Positions 1 through 6,462 of a stretch of 6,685 nucleotides of DNA are shown here, piece by piece. Source of the stretch: Methanobacteriota archaeon (GTDB taxonomy: Archaea; Thermoplasmatota; Thermoplasmata; RBG-16-68-12); contig VBLZ01000037.1 in the NCBI GenBank assembly GCA_005878515.1, positions 1 to 6,685 on the forward strand, read 5' to 3'. Position 1 is the first letter of the stretch; every line of letters begins with the position of its first letter. The position numbers and the translations under genes are program-made. The notes below the pieces were generated by a model that searched no databases, was not told the origin of the DNA, and saw nothing but the letters and a program-made list of their open reading frames with translations.

Positions 1-476
1 AGCGCCTTCGGCGATGTGTGCGTCGCCCGGAGGTACGCGTCTGCTTCGAGACCCGCCACGACGAACGGGTGGGCTCCGAGTGGCTTGTTCCAGATCGGGT
101 CGAGCGCGTGCTCGATGACGCCGTCGAGCGTCACGATGTCGGACGCTTTACTGTGCGCCTCCACGACGGCAACATCGATGAGGCCCGTTTGAATCTGCAT
201 GTATGCGTTCGCGAGACCCTGGAGTCCGTCGCCGGAGACCGTACAGGTCGGCCGAAGCGCCGCCCCGAGTTGGTCGGGGACGAATTCGTCGAAGATCCCG
301 AATCCTTCGTAGTAGTCCTCCGCGCACGTGAGGAACGAGTCCACGTCCTCGCGCGGGTTGATGTCGGCGTCCGCATAGGCCCGCGACGCGGCCTCGAACA
401 TCAATTCCTTCCAATTGTACTCTGGGGTCGATGGCCGGAACGCCGTCATGCCGACCCCGATGATGCCGACCCGCAT
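1..476 (-). CDS. Thiolase-superfamily protein (SCP2-thiolase-like), 5' part only
   Basis: The protein starts with MRVGIIGVGMTAF, the usual N-terminal strand of archaeal thiolase-like enzymes, and runs off the left edge after 158 residues with two bases over; the full family length is near 390. The family makes or cleaves acyl-CoA through a cysteine nucleophile. The best candidate is Cys78, in PTCTVSGDGLQGLANAY, where the glycine-rich turn and following helix match the nucleophile loop. Residues 101-112 (DVAVVEAHSKAS) fit the next core strand, and LGAHPFVVAGLEADAYL lies at 133-149. Cytoplasmic location is expected. The start at 476 is preferred over Met10 (449) because the first strand would otherwise be lost; a GGGAGG at 479-484 lies only 2 nt upstream. 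The C-terminal catalytic His and Cys are outside the window, so synthetic versus degradative thiolase cannot be decided; a mevalonate-pathway acetyl-CoA acetyltransferase is possible. It diverges from the exonuclease and acyl-CoA dehydrogenase genes. Family call firm, exact reaction unknown. Confidence 0.85.
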   Translation of the reverse strand, partial: MRVGIIGVGMTAFRPSTPEYNWKELMFEAASRAYADADINPREDVDSFLTCAEDYYEGFGIFDEFVPDQLGAALRPTCTVSGDGLQGLANAYMQIQTGLIDVAVVEAHSKASDIVTLDGVIEHALDPIWNKPLGAHPFVVAGLEADAYLRATHTSPKA

Positions 477-524
477 GTCCTCCCGTCCGGCCGACGAGCT
501 CCGCCGCGGGGAAGACCGCGACCG

Positions 525-533
525 CTCAAAAGA
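525..533 (-). promoter_or_regulatory. Candidate TATA box for the thiolase gene
   Basis: On the minus strand this reads TCTTTTGAG, one of the few A/T-rich patches in a GC-rich intergenic stretch. It lies about 50 nt before the thiolase ATG, which would leave a leader of roughly 25 nt. The CTTTAAG patch at 551-557, read on the minus strand, is an alternative about 75 nt upstream. Assigned by composition and position only. Confidence 0.35.
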
Positions 534-550
534 CTGTCGCAGCGGAAGGG

Positions 551-557
551 CTTAAAG
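551..557 (+). promoter_or_regulatory. Candidate TATA box for the exonuclease gene
   Basis: CTTAAAG is the most TATA-like heptamer between the thiolase start and the exonuclease motif I. Archaeal transcription normally begins about 25-27 nt downstream of the box, here near 578-583, which would give a leader of roughly 15-20 nt before the CTG at 598. The in-frame TAA that opens the exonuclease reading frame (553-555) lies inside this box, so the coding region cannot extend further upstream. Confidence 0.4.
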
Positions 558-597
558 TCCGCCGCGCCGTTTCGTCGGGATCGGGAACGGGTTCCGA

Positions 598-1173
598 CTG
601 CCGCTGTACTACTTCGACCTCGAGACGACCGGTGACGATCCGCAGCAGGACCGAATCGTCACGGCCCAGTACCAAGGCCTCGCGGACGATCTGACTCCAA
701 CGGGGTTGTTTCAGGTCATCGCCGAGTGGGAATGGGGAGAGAAACAGGTGATCCAGACGGTCCTCGACAAGGGAGTCCTGGAGCCGACGTGGGACTTCGT
801 GCCCGTCGGGAACCGACTCCGGTTCGACTTGACGTTCCTCATCGAGCGCGCCACGAAATGGAAACTCATTGACTGGGACATGCCGAAGCTGAAGTACTAC
901 TGGTTCACGAAACCGTACCTCGATCTGGCGCCGGTCCTCGTGATGTTGAACCGAGGGACGTTCTCCGGCTCCAGCCTCCACACCTTCGCCGACAAGGAGA
1001 GCGGCGCCCGCGTTCCGAAGATGTATCGAGACGGTCTCTTCGCAGAGATCATTGATTATGTGACCCGCGAGCGCGACGCCGCGATGGACCTCTTGAAGGA
1101 GAGCCGCGAGGTGATCGGCGACCTCGGAGACCGCCGTCGAAGGCCGATCGGCCTGGGCGAAGCGAAGTCCTAA
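598..1173 (+). CDS. DEDD-type (PolB-like) 3'-5' exonuclease domain protein
   Basis: The predicted protein is about 191 residues, a single RNase H-like fold exonuclease domain. Motif I is YYFDLETTGDD (residues 4-14; metal ligands Asp7 and Glu9). Motif II is VGNRLRFDLTFL (70-81; Asn72 and Asp77). The third acidic residue is probably Asp153 or Asp160 in IIDYVTRERDAA. Such proteins trim single-stranded DNA or RNA 3' ends by two-metal catalysis; the substrate here is unknown. The start is uncertain. The frame opens after TAA at 553-555, and no ATG, GTG or TTG occurs in it until TTG at 706, which would delete motif I. I place the start at CTG 598, so that the protein opens directly before PLYYFDLETTG; CTG 604 and a near-cognate ATC at 580 are alternatives. 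The acyl-CoA dehydrogenase follows after 34 nt on the same strand, so the two are probably cotranscribed. Domain call fairly firm, start and role uncertain. Confidence 0.68.
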   Translation: MPLYYFDLETTGDDPQQDRIVTAQYQGLADDLTPTGLFQVIAEWEWGEKQVIQTVLDKGVLEPTWDFVPVGNRLRFDLTFLIERATKWKLIDWDMPKLKYYWFTKPYLDLAPVLVMLNRGTFSGSSLHTFADKESGARVPKMYRDGLFAEIIDYVTRERDAAMDLLKESREVIGDLGDRRRRPIGLGEAKS

Positions 1174-1197
1174 GAGGCCATCCGCGCCTTTCACCCC

Positions 1198-1201
1198 GAG
1201 G
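1198..1201 (+). promoter_or_regulatory. Ribosome binding site of the acyl-CoA dehydrogenase
   Basis: GAGG lies 6 nt before the ATG at 1208, a normal Shine-Dalgarno spacing. It supports this start. The 34-nt gap to the upstream gene has no TATA-like box, which fits cotranscription. Confidence 0.6.
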
Positions 1202-1207
1202 ATTGCG

Positions 1208-2353
1208 ATGGACTTTGAGCTCTCGCCGGAACACGAGATGATCCGCCAGACCGCCCGGGACTTCGCGGAAAAAGAGATCCGCCCGGTGGCCGCACACGTC
1301 GATAAGACGGGCGAATTCCCGAAAGCGACGATCGCGAGGATGGCCGGCCTCGGATTCCTGGGAATGACGATCCCGGAAGCATACGACGGCGCAGGCCTCG
1401 ACTCGATGGCCCTCGCGATCACCGTGGAAGAAGTGGCCCGCGTGTGCGGATCCCACGCCCTTATCATGGCGGCGCACAACTCCCTGTGCACCGGGACCAT
1501 CTGGTTGGCGGGGAACGAGGACCAGCGTCGCAAGTACGTCCCGGACCTCGCGAGCGGCCGCAAACTGGGCGCCTGGGCGCTCACCGAACCGAAGAGCGGT
1601 TCCGATGCCTCCGCAATGGAGACGACCGCGAAACGCGGGAAAGACGGATGGGTCCTCAACGGGACGAAGAACCTCTGCACGAACGCCCCCGTCGCCGGGA
1701 CGTTTGTGATCCACGCGATCACGGACCCGAAGAAGGGGAATCACGGGATCAGCGCGTTCATCGTGGAGCGCGGAAATCCCGGGCTCTCGATCGGCCGAGT
1801 CGAGGACAAGCTCGGCGTGCGCGGGAGCCCGACGTCGCAGGTGATCCTCACGGACTGCCACGTGCCGTCCACGACGTTGCTCGGAAAGGAGAACGAGGGA
1901 TTCCAGAACGCGCTGAAGATCCTTGATGGAGGGAGGATCGGAATCGGCGCGATGGCCGTCGGGATCGCCCAGGGCGCATTCGAAGAATCGGTCAAGTACG
2001 CGAAGGAGCGAGTCCAGTTCGCGAAGCCGATCGCCGAACACCAGGCGATCCAGTTCATGCTCGCGGACATGGCGACGCGCATCGACGCCGCGCGTGCCCT
2101 CGTCCGCCGGGCGGCGTGGCTCAAGGACCGCGGAATGCCCTTCACGAAAGAGGCCGCGATGGGGAAACTGTACGCGAGCGAGATGTCCTCGTTCGTGACG
2201 AACAAGGCGGTGCAGATCCACGGAGGATACGGATATGTCACGGATTACCCGGTCGAACGGATGCTTCGGGACGCGAAGCTCACCGAGATCGGCGAGGGGA
2301 CGAGCGAGATCCAGCGACTCGTCATCGCGCGCGAACTGTATCGATCCGCGTGA
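1208..2353 (+). CDS. Acyl-CoA dehydrogenase
   Basis: This 381-residue FAD enzyme has the standard family length and is complete. It should oxidise an acyl-CoA thioester to the trans-2-enoyl-CoA and pass electrons to an electron-transfer flavoprotein in the cytoplasm. The N-terminal helical domain begins MDFELSPEHEMIRQTARDFA. The middle beta domain carries the family signature LTEPKSGSDAS (residues 125-135) and DKLGVRGSPTSQVILTDCHVP, the usual lead-in to the C-terminal helices. The C-terminal domain holds QIHGGYGYVTDYPVERMLRD (336-355) and GEGTSEIQR; Glu363 sits where the catalytic base of short- and medium-chain enzymes lies. Chain length or branching preference cannot be read from the sequence. 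The start is supported by a GAGG 6 nt upstream. The neighbouring thiolase also handles acyl-CoA, which suggests a beta-oxidation or amino-acid-derived acyl-CoA pathway. It ends 3 bp from the stop of the convergent membrane-protein gene. Closely similar enzymes are common in bacteria, so ancient transfer is possible but not shown. Confidence 0.97.
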   Translation: MDFELSPEHEMIRQTARDFAEKEIRPVAAHVDKTGEFPKATIARMAGLGFLGMTIPEAYDGAGLDSMALAITVEEVARVCGSHALIMAAHNSLCTGTIWLAGNEDQRRKYVPDLASGRKLGAWALTEPKSGSDASAMETTAKRGKDGWVLNGTKNLCTNAPVAGTFVIHAITDPKKGNHGISAFIVERGNPGLSIGRVEDKLGVRGSPTSQVILTDCHVPSTTLLGKENEGFQNALKILDGGRIGIGAMAVGIAQGAFEESVKYAKERVQFAKPIAEHQAIQFMLADMATRIDAARALVRRAAWLKDRGMPFTKEAAMGKLYASEMSSFVTNKAVQIHGGYGYVTDYPVERMLRDAKLTEIGEGTSEIQRLVIARELYRSA

Positions 2354-2356
2354 GGC

Positions 2357-2872
2357 TCATCGCGGCGGCGGAGGCCCCGGGGACGGAGGATTCACAACGG
2401 GCGCGGGCGCCCCGCAGAACGGGCAAAACGCGTAGCCGAACGGGGCCATCCGGCCGCACGTCAAGCACACGCGGTACGCTCCCGAGTGAGCGCCCATCCC
2501 GAGGACCCCCATTCCGGGACGCCACGCGATCGCCATCGCCCCACCGACGATCCCGAGCACCATGCCGACGACACCCAACCCCAGTCCGCCGTAACCGGAG
2601 AATACGCTCGTGATGCTGGCGGATGCAAACACGAGGATCGTCACGCCCCACGCAACGTGAAGCTCGGGCCGCCGGTAGAGCAACATCGTCATCGTCAGCA
2701 TCAGGATGCCGAACGCGATGGAGACGCCGACGAGAATCCCGGTGAGCTCGCTGACATACCCATACGGGCTCGATGAGTACAGCACGAAACCGAGGCCCGT
2801 CCCGACGACGACGAACAAGCCTCCGAGCAACGACAAGATGAACGCGGTCAACGGCCGTTCTTCCAAGGGCAT
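2357..2872 (-). CDS. Four-helix membrane protein with C-terminal zinc ribbon
   Basis: The protein is 171 residues and of unknown function. It opens with MPLEERPLTAFILSLLGGLF and has four predicted membrane helices at about 9-31, 43-65, 72-92 and 95-117, separated by short loops. After the last helix come a glycine-rich linker and a zinc ribbon with two CxxC pairs (Cys136/Cys139 in CLTCG, Cys150/Cys153 in CPFCG). It ends in a proline-rich tail, NPPSPGPPPPR. The N-terminal ERPLTAF pattern followed by tightly packed helices resembles small DUF4064- or DUF6114-like membrane proteins of archaea; I recall that likeness and did not test it. Both termini are probably cytoplasmic given an even helix count, placing the zinc ribbon inside the cell. 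The ATG at 2872 is the only possible start: the frame upstream has no start codon before a TAA. It diverges from alaS and converges on the acyl-CoA dehydrogenase with 3 bp between stops. Confidence 0.82.
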   Translation of the reverse strand: MPLEERPLTAFILSLLGGLFVVVGTGLGFVLYSSSPYGYVSELTGILVGVSIAFGILMLTMTMLLYRRPELHVAWGVTILVFASASITSVFSGYGGLGLGVVGMVLGIVGGAMAIAWRPGMGVLGMGAHSGAYRVCLTCGRMAPFGYAFCPFCGAPAPVVNPPSPGPPPPR

Positions 2873-2900
2873 GCCTCCGCAAGCGCAGCAGCGCGCGCGT

Positions 2901-2907
2901 ACTTAAT
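2901..2907 (-). promoter_or_regulatory. Candidate TATA box for the zinc-ribbon membrane protein
   Basis: The minus strand reads ATTAAGT, centred about 32 nt before the ATG at 2872. At the usual archaeal spacing, transcription would begin within a few bases of the start codon, giving a leaderless or nearly leaderless mRNA. The GGAGG at 2874-2878 is only 1 nt from the ATG, too close to act as a normal Shine-Dalgarno. Confidence 0.5.
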
Positions 2908-2968
2908 CGCACGGTACATGTTCGGAAAATGCCGGAGGCGCCATCCGACGGCGCATCGACTCCGAGAA

Positions 2969-2977
2969 CCTTTAAGG
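2969..2977 (+). promoter_or_regulatory. TATA box of alaS
   Basis: CCTTTAAGG is a clear A/T-rich box in a GC-rich divergent intergenic region, centred 30 nt before the alaS ATG. It fits an archaeal TBP site. The predicted start of transcription is at about 2998-3002, right at the start codon. Confidence 0.6.
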
Positions 2978-2991
2978 GCCGCCGTTCGTTC

Positions 2992-2996
2992 GGAGG
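2992..2996 (+). promoter_or_regulatory. Shine-Dalgarno-like GGAGG before alaS
   Basis: GGAGG lies 6 nt before the ATG at 3003, an ideal spacing that supports this start. Whether it is used is open: if transcription starts 25-27 nt after the TATA box at 2969-2977, this motif would not be in the mRNA. Confidence 0.5.
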
Positions 2997-3002
2997 CCGA
3001 AA

Positions 3003-5699
3003 ATGCCCGAGAGTGAATACGAGGTCGAGCTTTTTCGGAAGCAAGGCTTCACCCGCCAGACGTGTTCGAAATGCCACACGCCCTTTTGGTCGCTCGGCAT
3101 CCACGACACATGCGGGGAGGCGCCGTGCCAGGAATACGACTTCATCGGCGCGTCTCCGTTCAAGAAGAAGCTTACATACCGCGCGATGCGCGAGGACTTC
3201 CTCTCGTTCCTCGAGCAGAACGGCCACACGCGCGTGAAGCGCTACCCGATCGTCGCGCGCTGGCGCGATGACGTCTTCTTCGTCCAGGCCAGCGTGTATC
3301 CGTTCCAACCGTGGGTCATCAGCGGCGAGGCGAGCCCGCCCGCGAATCCATTGGCGCTCAGCCAACCGTGCGTGCGATTCTTGGACATCGACAACGTCGG
3401 GAAGACCGGCCAGCACTTCACGATGTTCGAGATGATGGCCCACCACGCGTTCAACTTCCCCAAGAAGTTCATCTACTTCAAAGACCGGACGGTCGAGATC
3501 TGCCATCTCTTCCTGACCGAGCGGCTCGGGGTCGACCCGTCGCTCCCCCGCTACAAGGAGTCGTGGTGGGAGGGGGGCGGCAACAGCGGCCCATGCTTCG
3601 AGGTCGTCTTCGGTGGCGCCGAGCCGGCGACCCTGGTGTTCATGATGAACCGGGAGGTCAACGGCCACCGCATCCCGATGGAGACCCAGGTCGTCGACAC
3701 GGGATACGGCCTCGAGCGATTGACGTGGCTCTCGCAGGCGACGACGTCCGCGTACGAAGCCGTGTTCGGCGAGGCGCTCGCGTACCTGAAGCGCGCGACC
3801 GGAGCCAAGCGCGTCGACGACCGCGTCCTGCGAGAATACTCGAAAGTCGCGGGCATGCTCAAGGTCGAGACGCTGGCGGACATCCGCGTGATTCGACAGC
3901 GCACGGCGGAACGCGTCGGGATCTCGGTCGACGAGCTCGTCGCGCACGTCTCGCCCCTCGAGTCGTTGTACACGGTGTGCGATCATTCGCGCGCGTTGAT
4001 CTTCCTCCTCGGAGACGGCGTCGTGCCGTCGAACAGCCGGGAGGGCTATTTCGCTCGCCTGCTGGTCCGGCGGGGACTCCGGGCGCTGAAGGACCTGAAC
4101 ATCACATACAGTCTGGCGGACACGGTCTCTTTCATGATCGATCAGATCCGGGAGGACTATCCGGAGTTCTTCTTCAACAAAGGGGACATCCTGAAGTTGC
4201 TCAAGGTCGAGGAGTCCCGGTACAAGGAGACCCTCGAGAAGGGGCGGGCGACCGTCGGGAAGATCGCCACCGAGCTCACAGCCGCCGGCAAGGGGTTCGA
4301 CATCGAAACGCTCCTGGAGCTATACGACAGCCACGGACTCAATCCCGACGTCGTCCAAGAATTCACGGACATGCCGATCGAAATACCGGACGACTTCTAC
4401 CGACGCGTGGCGGCGCGACACGAGCGTCCGGTTGCCGAGCCCGAGAAGCGATTCACGATCCAGAAGGAACTCCCGCCGACGAAGCTTCGCGTGTACGAGG
4501 ACCGCCGCCGACGATCGTTCCGCGCGAAAGTCGTGGCGGTCGAAGGCGAGGCTGTCGTCCTCGATCAGACGTTCTTCTACCCGGAGGGCGGCGGTCAGGA
4601 AGCCGACCACGGGACGATCGACGAATTCGAAGTCTACGATGTCCAGCGAGCCGGTCCGTCCGTCCTACACTTCGTCCGCGGCGACGCCAGTCGTCTTCGG
4701 GGAACGCGGGTGTCGTGCGCGATCGATGCGAATCGACGGGAGGCCCTCATGCGAAACCACACGGCCACCCACATCGTCTTGGGCGCCGCGCGCAAGGTGC
4801 TCGGAAACCACGTCTGGCAGGCGGGCGCCCATAAGGCCGTCGACATGGCTCGACTCGACATCACGCACTTCGATGCGTTGACGGACGCCGAGTTGTTGAA
4901 GATCGAAGAGCTCGCCAACGACCAGGTCTTGGCCTCGCGACAAGTGCGCGCCAAGGTCTTGGCCCGCGATCTCGCGGAGCGGAAGTTCGGGTTTCGGCTC
5001 TACCAGGGCGGATCGGTGCCCGGCGGCGAGTTGCGCGTTGTCGAGATTCCGAAGTGGGACGTGGAGGCGTGTGGCGGGACGCACGTCGCGCGGACGAGCG
5101 ACGTCGCGCTCATCAAGATCCTGCGTTCCACCCGAATCCAGGACGGCGTCGTCCGCCTCGAATACACCGCGGGGAAGGCGGCGTTCGAGGCCGTCCGGAA
5201 ACAGTCCGAGGAAGTGAAGCGGACGGCCGAGGTCTTCGGCGTCCCGCCGGACCAACTCGTTCCGACCGCCGAACGAATCGTCTCGGAGTGGAAGGAGCTG
5301 CGGAAGCTTTCGCAGCGTGCGACGGACGAACAGGCCGCGGTGAAGGCCCGGGAAGCGGTCCTGACGACGAGTGCGGCATGGCCGCTCGTAAGACAAGAGG
5401 TGGGAGAAGGCGTCGGTTTCATGATGTCCATGTCGAAGGCGATCGCTTCCGAGACGAAGGCGACCGCCATCCTGTGGGCCAAAGCGCCGACGGATGTCCG
5501 CTTGGTCGTATCTCGCGGCCCGGGCGTCCCGGTGGATGTCGCCGAGATCCTCCAATCCGTCGCGCCGGAGTTCCGAGGCAAAGGCGGCGGAAAACCCGAT
5601 TTCGCTCAGGCGAGCTTCCCGAACCTCGATCAAGCGCGGGCGGCCGCGGAACGACTCGAACGGACCATCCGCGAGAAACTTGGGACCCCGAGCGGATGA
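3003..5699 (+). CDS. alaS: Alanyl-tRNA synthetase (archaeal type)
   Basis: This 898-residue enzyme charges tRNA-Ala with alanine in the cytoplasm and clears Ser/Gly mischarging. An N-terminal archaeal module binds zinc through Cys21, Cys24, Cys37 and Cys42 (CSKCHTPFW ... TCGEAPCQEY). The class II core follows: FFVQASVYPFQPWV (92-105), QPCVRFLDIDNVGKTGQHFT (121-140), and motif 3 TGYGLERLTWL (233-243) with the ATP-binding Arg239. A helical tRNA-recognition region covers about 250-470. The editing domain has FYPEGGGQEADHG (525-537), HTATH (His586, His590) and CGGTH (Cys690, His694), which together form the editing zinc site. A helical linker (about 730-790) leads to the C-terminal DHHA1/C-Ala domain with GKGGGKPDFAQA (859-870). 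All expected catalytic and editing residues are present and the length is normal for archaea. The start is backed by a TATA box and GGAGG. The VIT-like gene begins one base after the stop, so the two are likely one transcription unit. Certain as to function. Confidence 0.98.
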   Translation: MPESEYEVELFRKQGFTRQTCSKCHTPFWSLGIHDTCGEAPCQEYDFIGASPFKKKLTYRAMREDFLSFLEQNGHTRVKRYPIVARWRDDVFFVQASVYPFQPWVISGEASPPANPLALSQPCVRFLDIDNVGKTGQHFTMFEMMAHHAFNFPKKFIYFKDRTVEICHLFLTERLGVDPSLPRYKESWWEGGGNSGPCFEVVFGGAEPATLVFMMNREVNGHRIPMETQVVDTGYGLERLTWLSQATTSAYEAVFGEALAYLKRATGAKRVDDRVLREYSKVAGMLKVETLADIRVIRQRTAERVGISVDELVAHVSPLESLYTVCDHSRALIFLLGDGVVPSNSREGYFARLLVRRGLRALKDLNITYSLADTVSFMIDQIREDYPEFFFNKGDILKLLKVEESRYKETLEKGRATVGKIATELTAAGKGFDIETLLELYDSHGLNPDVVQEFTDMPIEIPDDFYRRVAARHERPVAEPEKRFTIQKELPPTKLRVYEDRRRRSFRAKVVAVEGEAVVLDQTFFYPEGGGQEADHGTIDEFEVYDVQRAGPSVLHFVRGDASRLRGTRVSCAIDANRREALMRNHTATHIVLGAARKVLGNHVWQAGAHKAVDMARLDITHFDALTDAELLKIEELANDQVLASRQVRAKVLARDLAERKFGFRLYQGGSVPGGELRVVEIPKWDVEACGGTHVARTSDVALIKILRSTRIQDGVVRLEYTAGKAAFEAVRKQSEEVKRTAEVFGVPPDQLVPTAERIVSEWKELRKLSQRATDEQAAVKAREAVLTTSAAWPLVRQEVGEGVGFMMSMSKAIASETKATAILWAKAPTDVRLVVSRGPGVPVDVAEILQSVAPEFRGKGGGKPDFAQASFPNLDQARAAAERLERTIREKLGTPSG

Positions 5700-5700
5700 C

Positions 5701-6288
5701 ATGGATCTCGGGGCTTGGCGTCGCCGAATCCGGGAGTACGACGAAATCACGAACGTCGGCCCGATCATCCGCCGGTATTTCGTGATCGGCGCGTTCGACG
5801 GAGCCCTCACGGTCCTCGGGATCATCATCGGCGCGTACGCGGTCGGCGCGTCGGAAGCTCACAAGGCCCTGATCCTCTCGGCGTCGATCGGCGCGGCAAT
5901 CGCTCTTGCGGTGAGCAGCGCGGTCGGTGCCTACGAAGCGGAGCGGGTCGAGAAGAAGCTCGACATCCGCACGATCGAGCGAGCGATGCTCGCGCGACTC
6001 AGCGAGGAACACAAGGAGGCCTTCCAGTTCGCCGCGATCCTCAGCGCGCTCGTCCACGGCGTTGCGCCACTCTTGGCCGCGCTCCTTCCAATCATCCCAT
6101 TCGCATTCTTTGACTTTCGAGACGCGACGATCGCCGCGATCGTCATCACGTTCGTGCTCTTGTTCGTGATCGGCGCGTATCTCGGGAACCTCGTCCGCGA
6201 ACGAGTGATCGTCACCGGGCTTCGCTTTGTGGCCGCAGGCCTCGGGACCGCGGTCCTCCTCTGGCTCATGGGAGCCCACCCCATCTGA
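5701..6288 (+). CDS. VIT1/CCC1-family membrane protein (possible metal transporter)
   Basis: The protein is 195 residues with five predicted membrane helices at about 27-50, 57-78, 110-137, 143-163 and 171-191. The first helix carries GAFDGALTVLGIIIGA; an Asp-Gly pair there (Asp33-Gly34) is typical of the VIT1/CCC1 family, whose members move Fe(II) or Mn(II) out of the cytoplasm. The segment between helices 2 and 3 (about 79-109) is charged, with EAERVEKKLD and SEEHKEAF, and is much shorter than the metal-binding domain of plant VIT1, so it resembles the small archaeal relatives (TIGR00267-like). Metal transport is inferred from the family. The ATG at 5701 is chosen because it lies one base after the alaS stop and just before the conserved part; the frame is open further upstream inside alaS, but that part is the shadow of alaS. 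No good Shine-Dalgarno is visible, so translation probably depends on termination-reinitiation from alaS. Confidence 0.82.
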   Translation: MDLGAWRRRIREYDEITNVGPIIRRYFVIGAFDGALTVLGIIIGAYAVGASEAHKALILSASIGAAIALAVSSAVGAYEAERVEKKLDIRTIERAMLARLSEEHKEAFQFAAILSALVHGVAPLLAALLPIIPFAFFDFRDATIAAIVITFVLLFVIGAYLGNLVRERVIVTGLRFVAAGLGTAVLLWLMGAHPI

Positions 6289-6425
6289 AATCGCGCAGCA
6301 TTTCTCGCGCCGGCTTCACTGCCGCCACGGCGAGGCCCCGCATCGCGGTAACATCCGCCGCCGTGCGTCGCCGGACGAAGGCTCGTGCATGACGGCTTTC
6401 TTGCCGGCGTCAACGACGGCCGGAA

Positions 6426-6462
6426 GGAGGTGTCGGCTCAGGACGAGGCTCCATACACCTTC
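6426..6462 (+). repeat. Inverted repeat / potential hairpin
   Basis: GGAGGTGT at 6426-6433 can pair with ACACCTTC at 6455-6462 (8 bp with one G-U), enclosing a 21-nt loop. It shares bases 6461-6462 with the next hairpin, so the two would compete at that edge. Function unknown. Confidence 0.4.

Noticed and set aside
18..635. Plus-strand 205-codon frame opposite the thiolase
   Set aside because: Shadow of the minus-strand thiolase, which reads as a coherent family member from its start to the edge.
526..1722. Long minus-strand open frame of 398 codons opposite the exonuclease and acyl-CoA dehydrogenase genes
   Set aside because: It runs antisense across two genes with clear motifs and its product has no recognisable domain; GC-rich codon use suppresses stops on the opposite strand.
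1049..2221. Minus-strand open frame of 390 codons opposite the acyl-CoA dehydrogenase
   Set aside because: Arg/His-rich product typical of an antisense shadow; the plus-strand gene is certain.
2322..3986. Minus-strand open frame of 554 codons spanning the membrane-protein gene and the first part of alaS
   Set aside because: It overlaps two convincing genes in other frames and yields low-complexity Arg/Val/Leu/Asp-rich sequence without motifs.
3311..4834. Plus-strand 507-codon frame inside alaS
   Set aside because: Out-of-frame shadow: very rich in Arg, Gly and Pro, and alaS motifs are continuous in the true frame.
4665..5828. Minus-strand 387-codon frame opposite the 3' part of alaS
   Set aside because: Antisense shadow of a complete and well-conserved gene.
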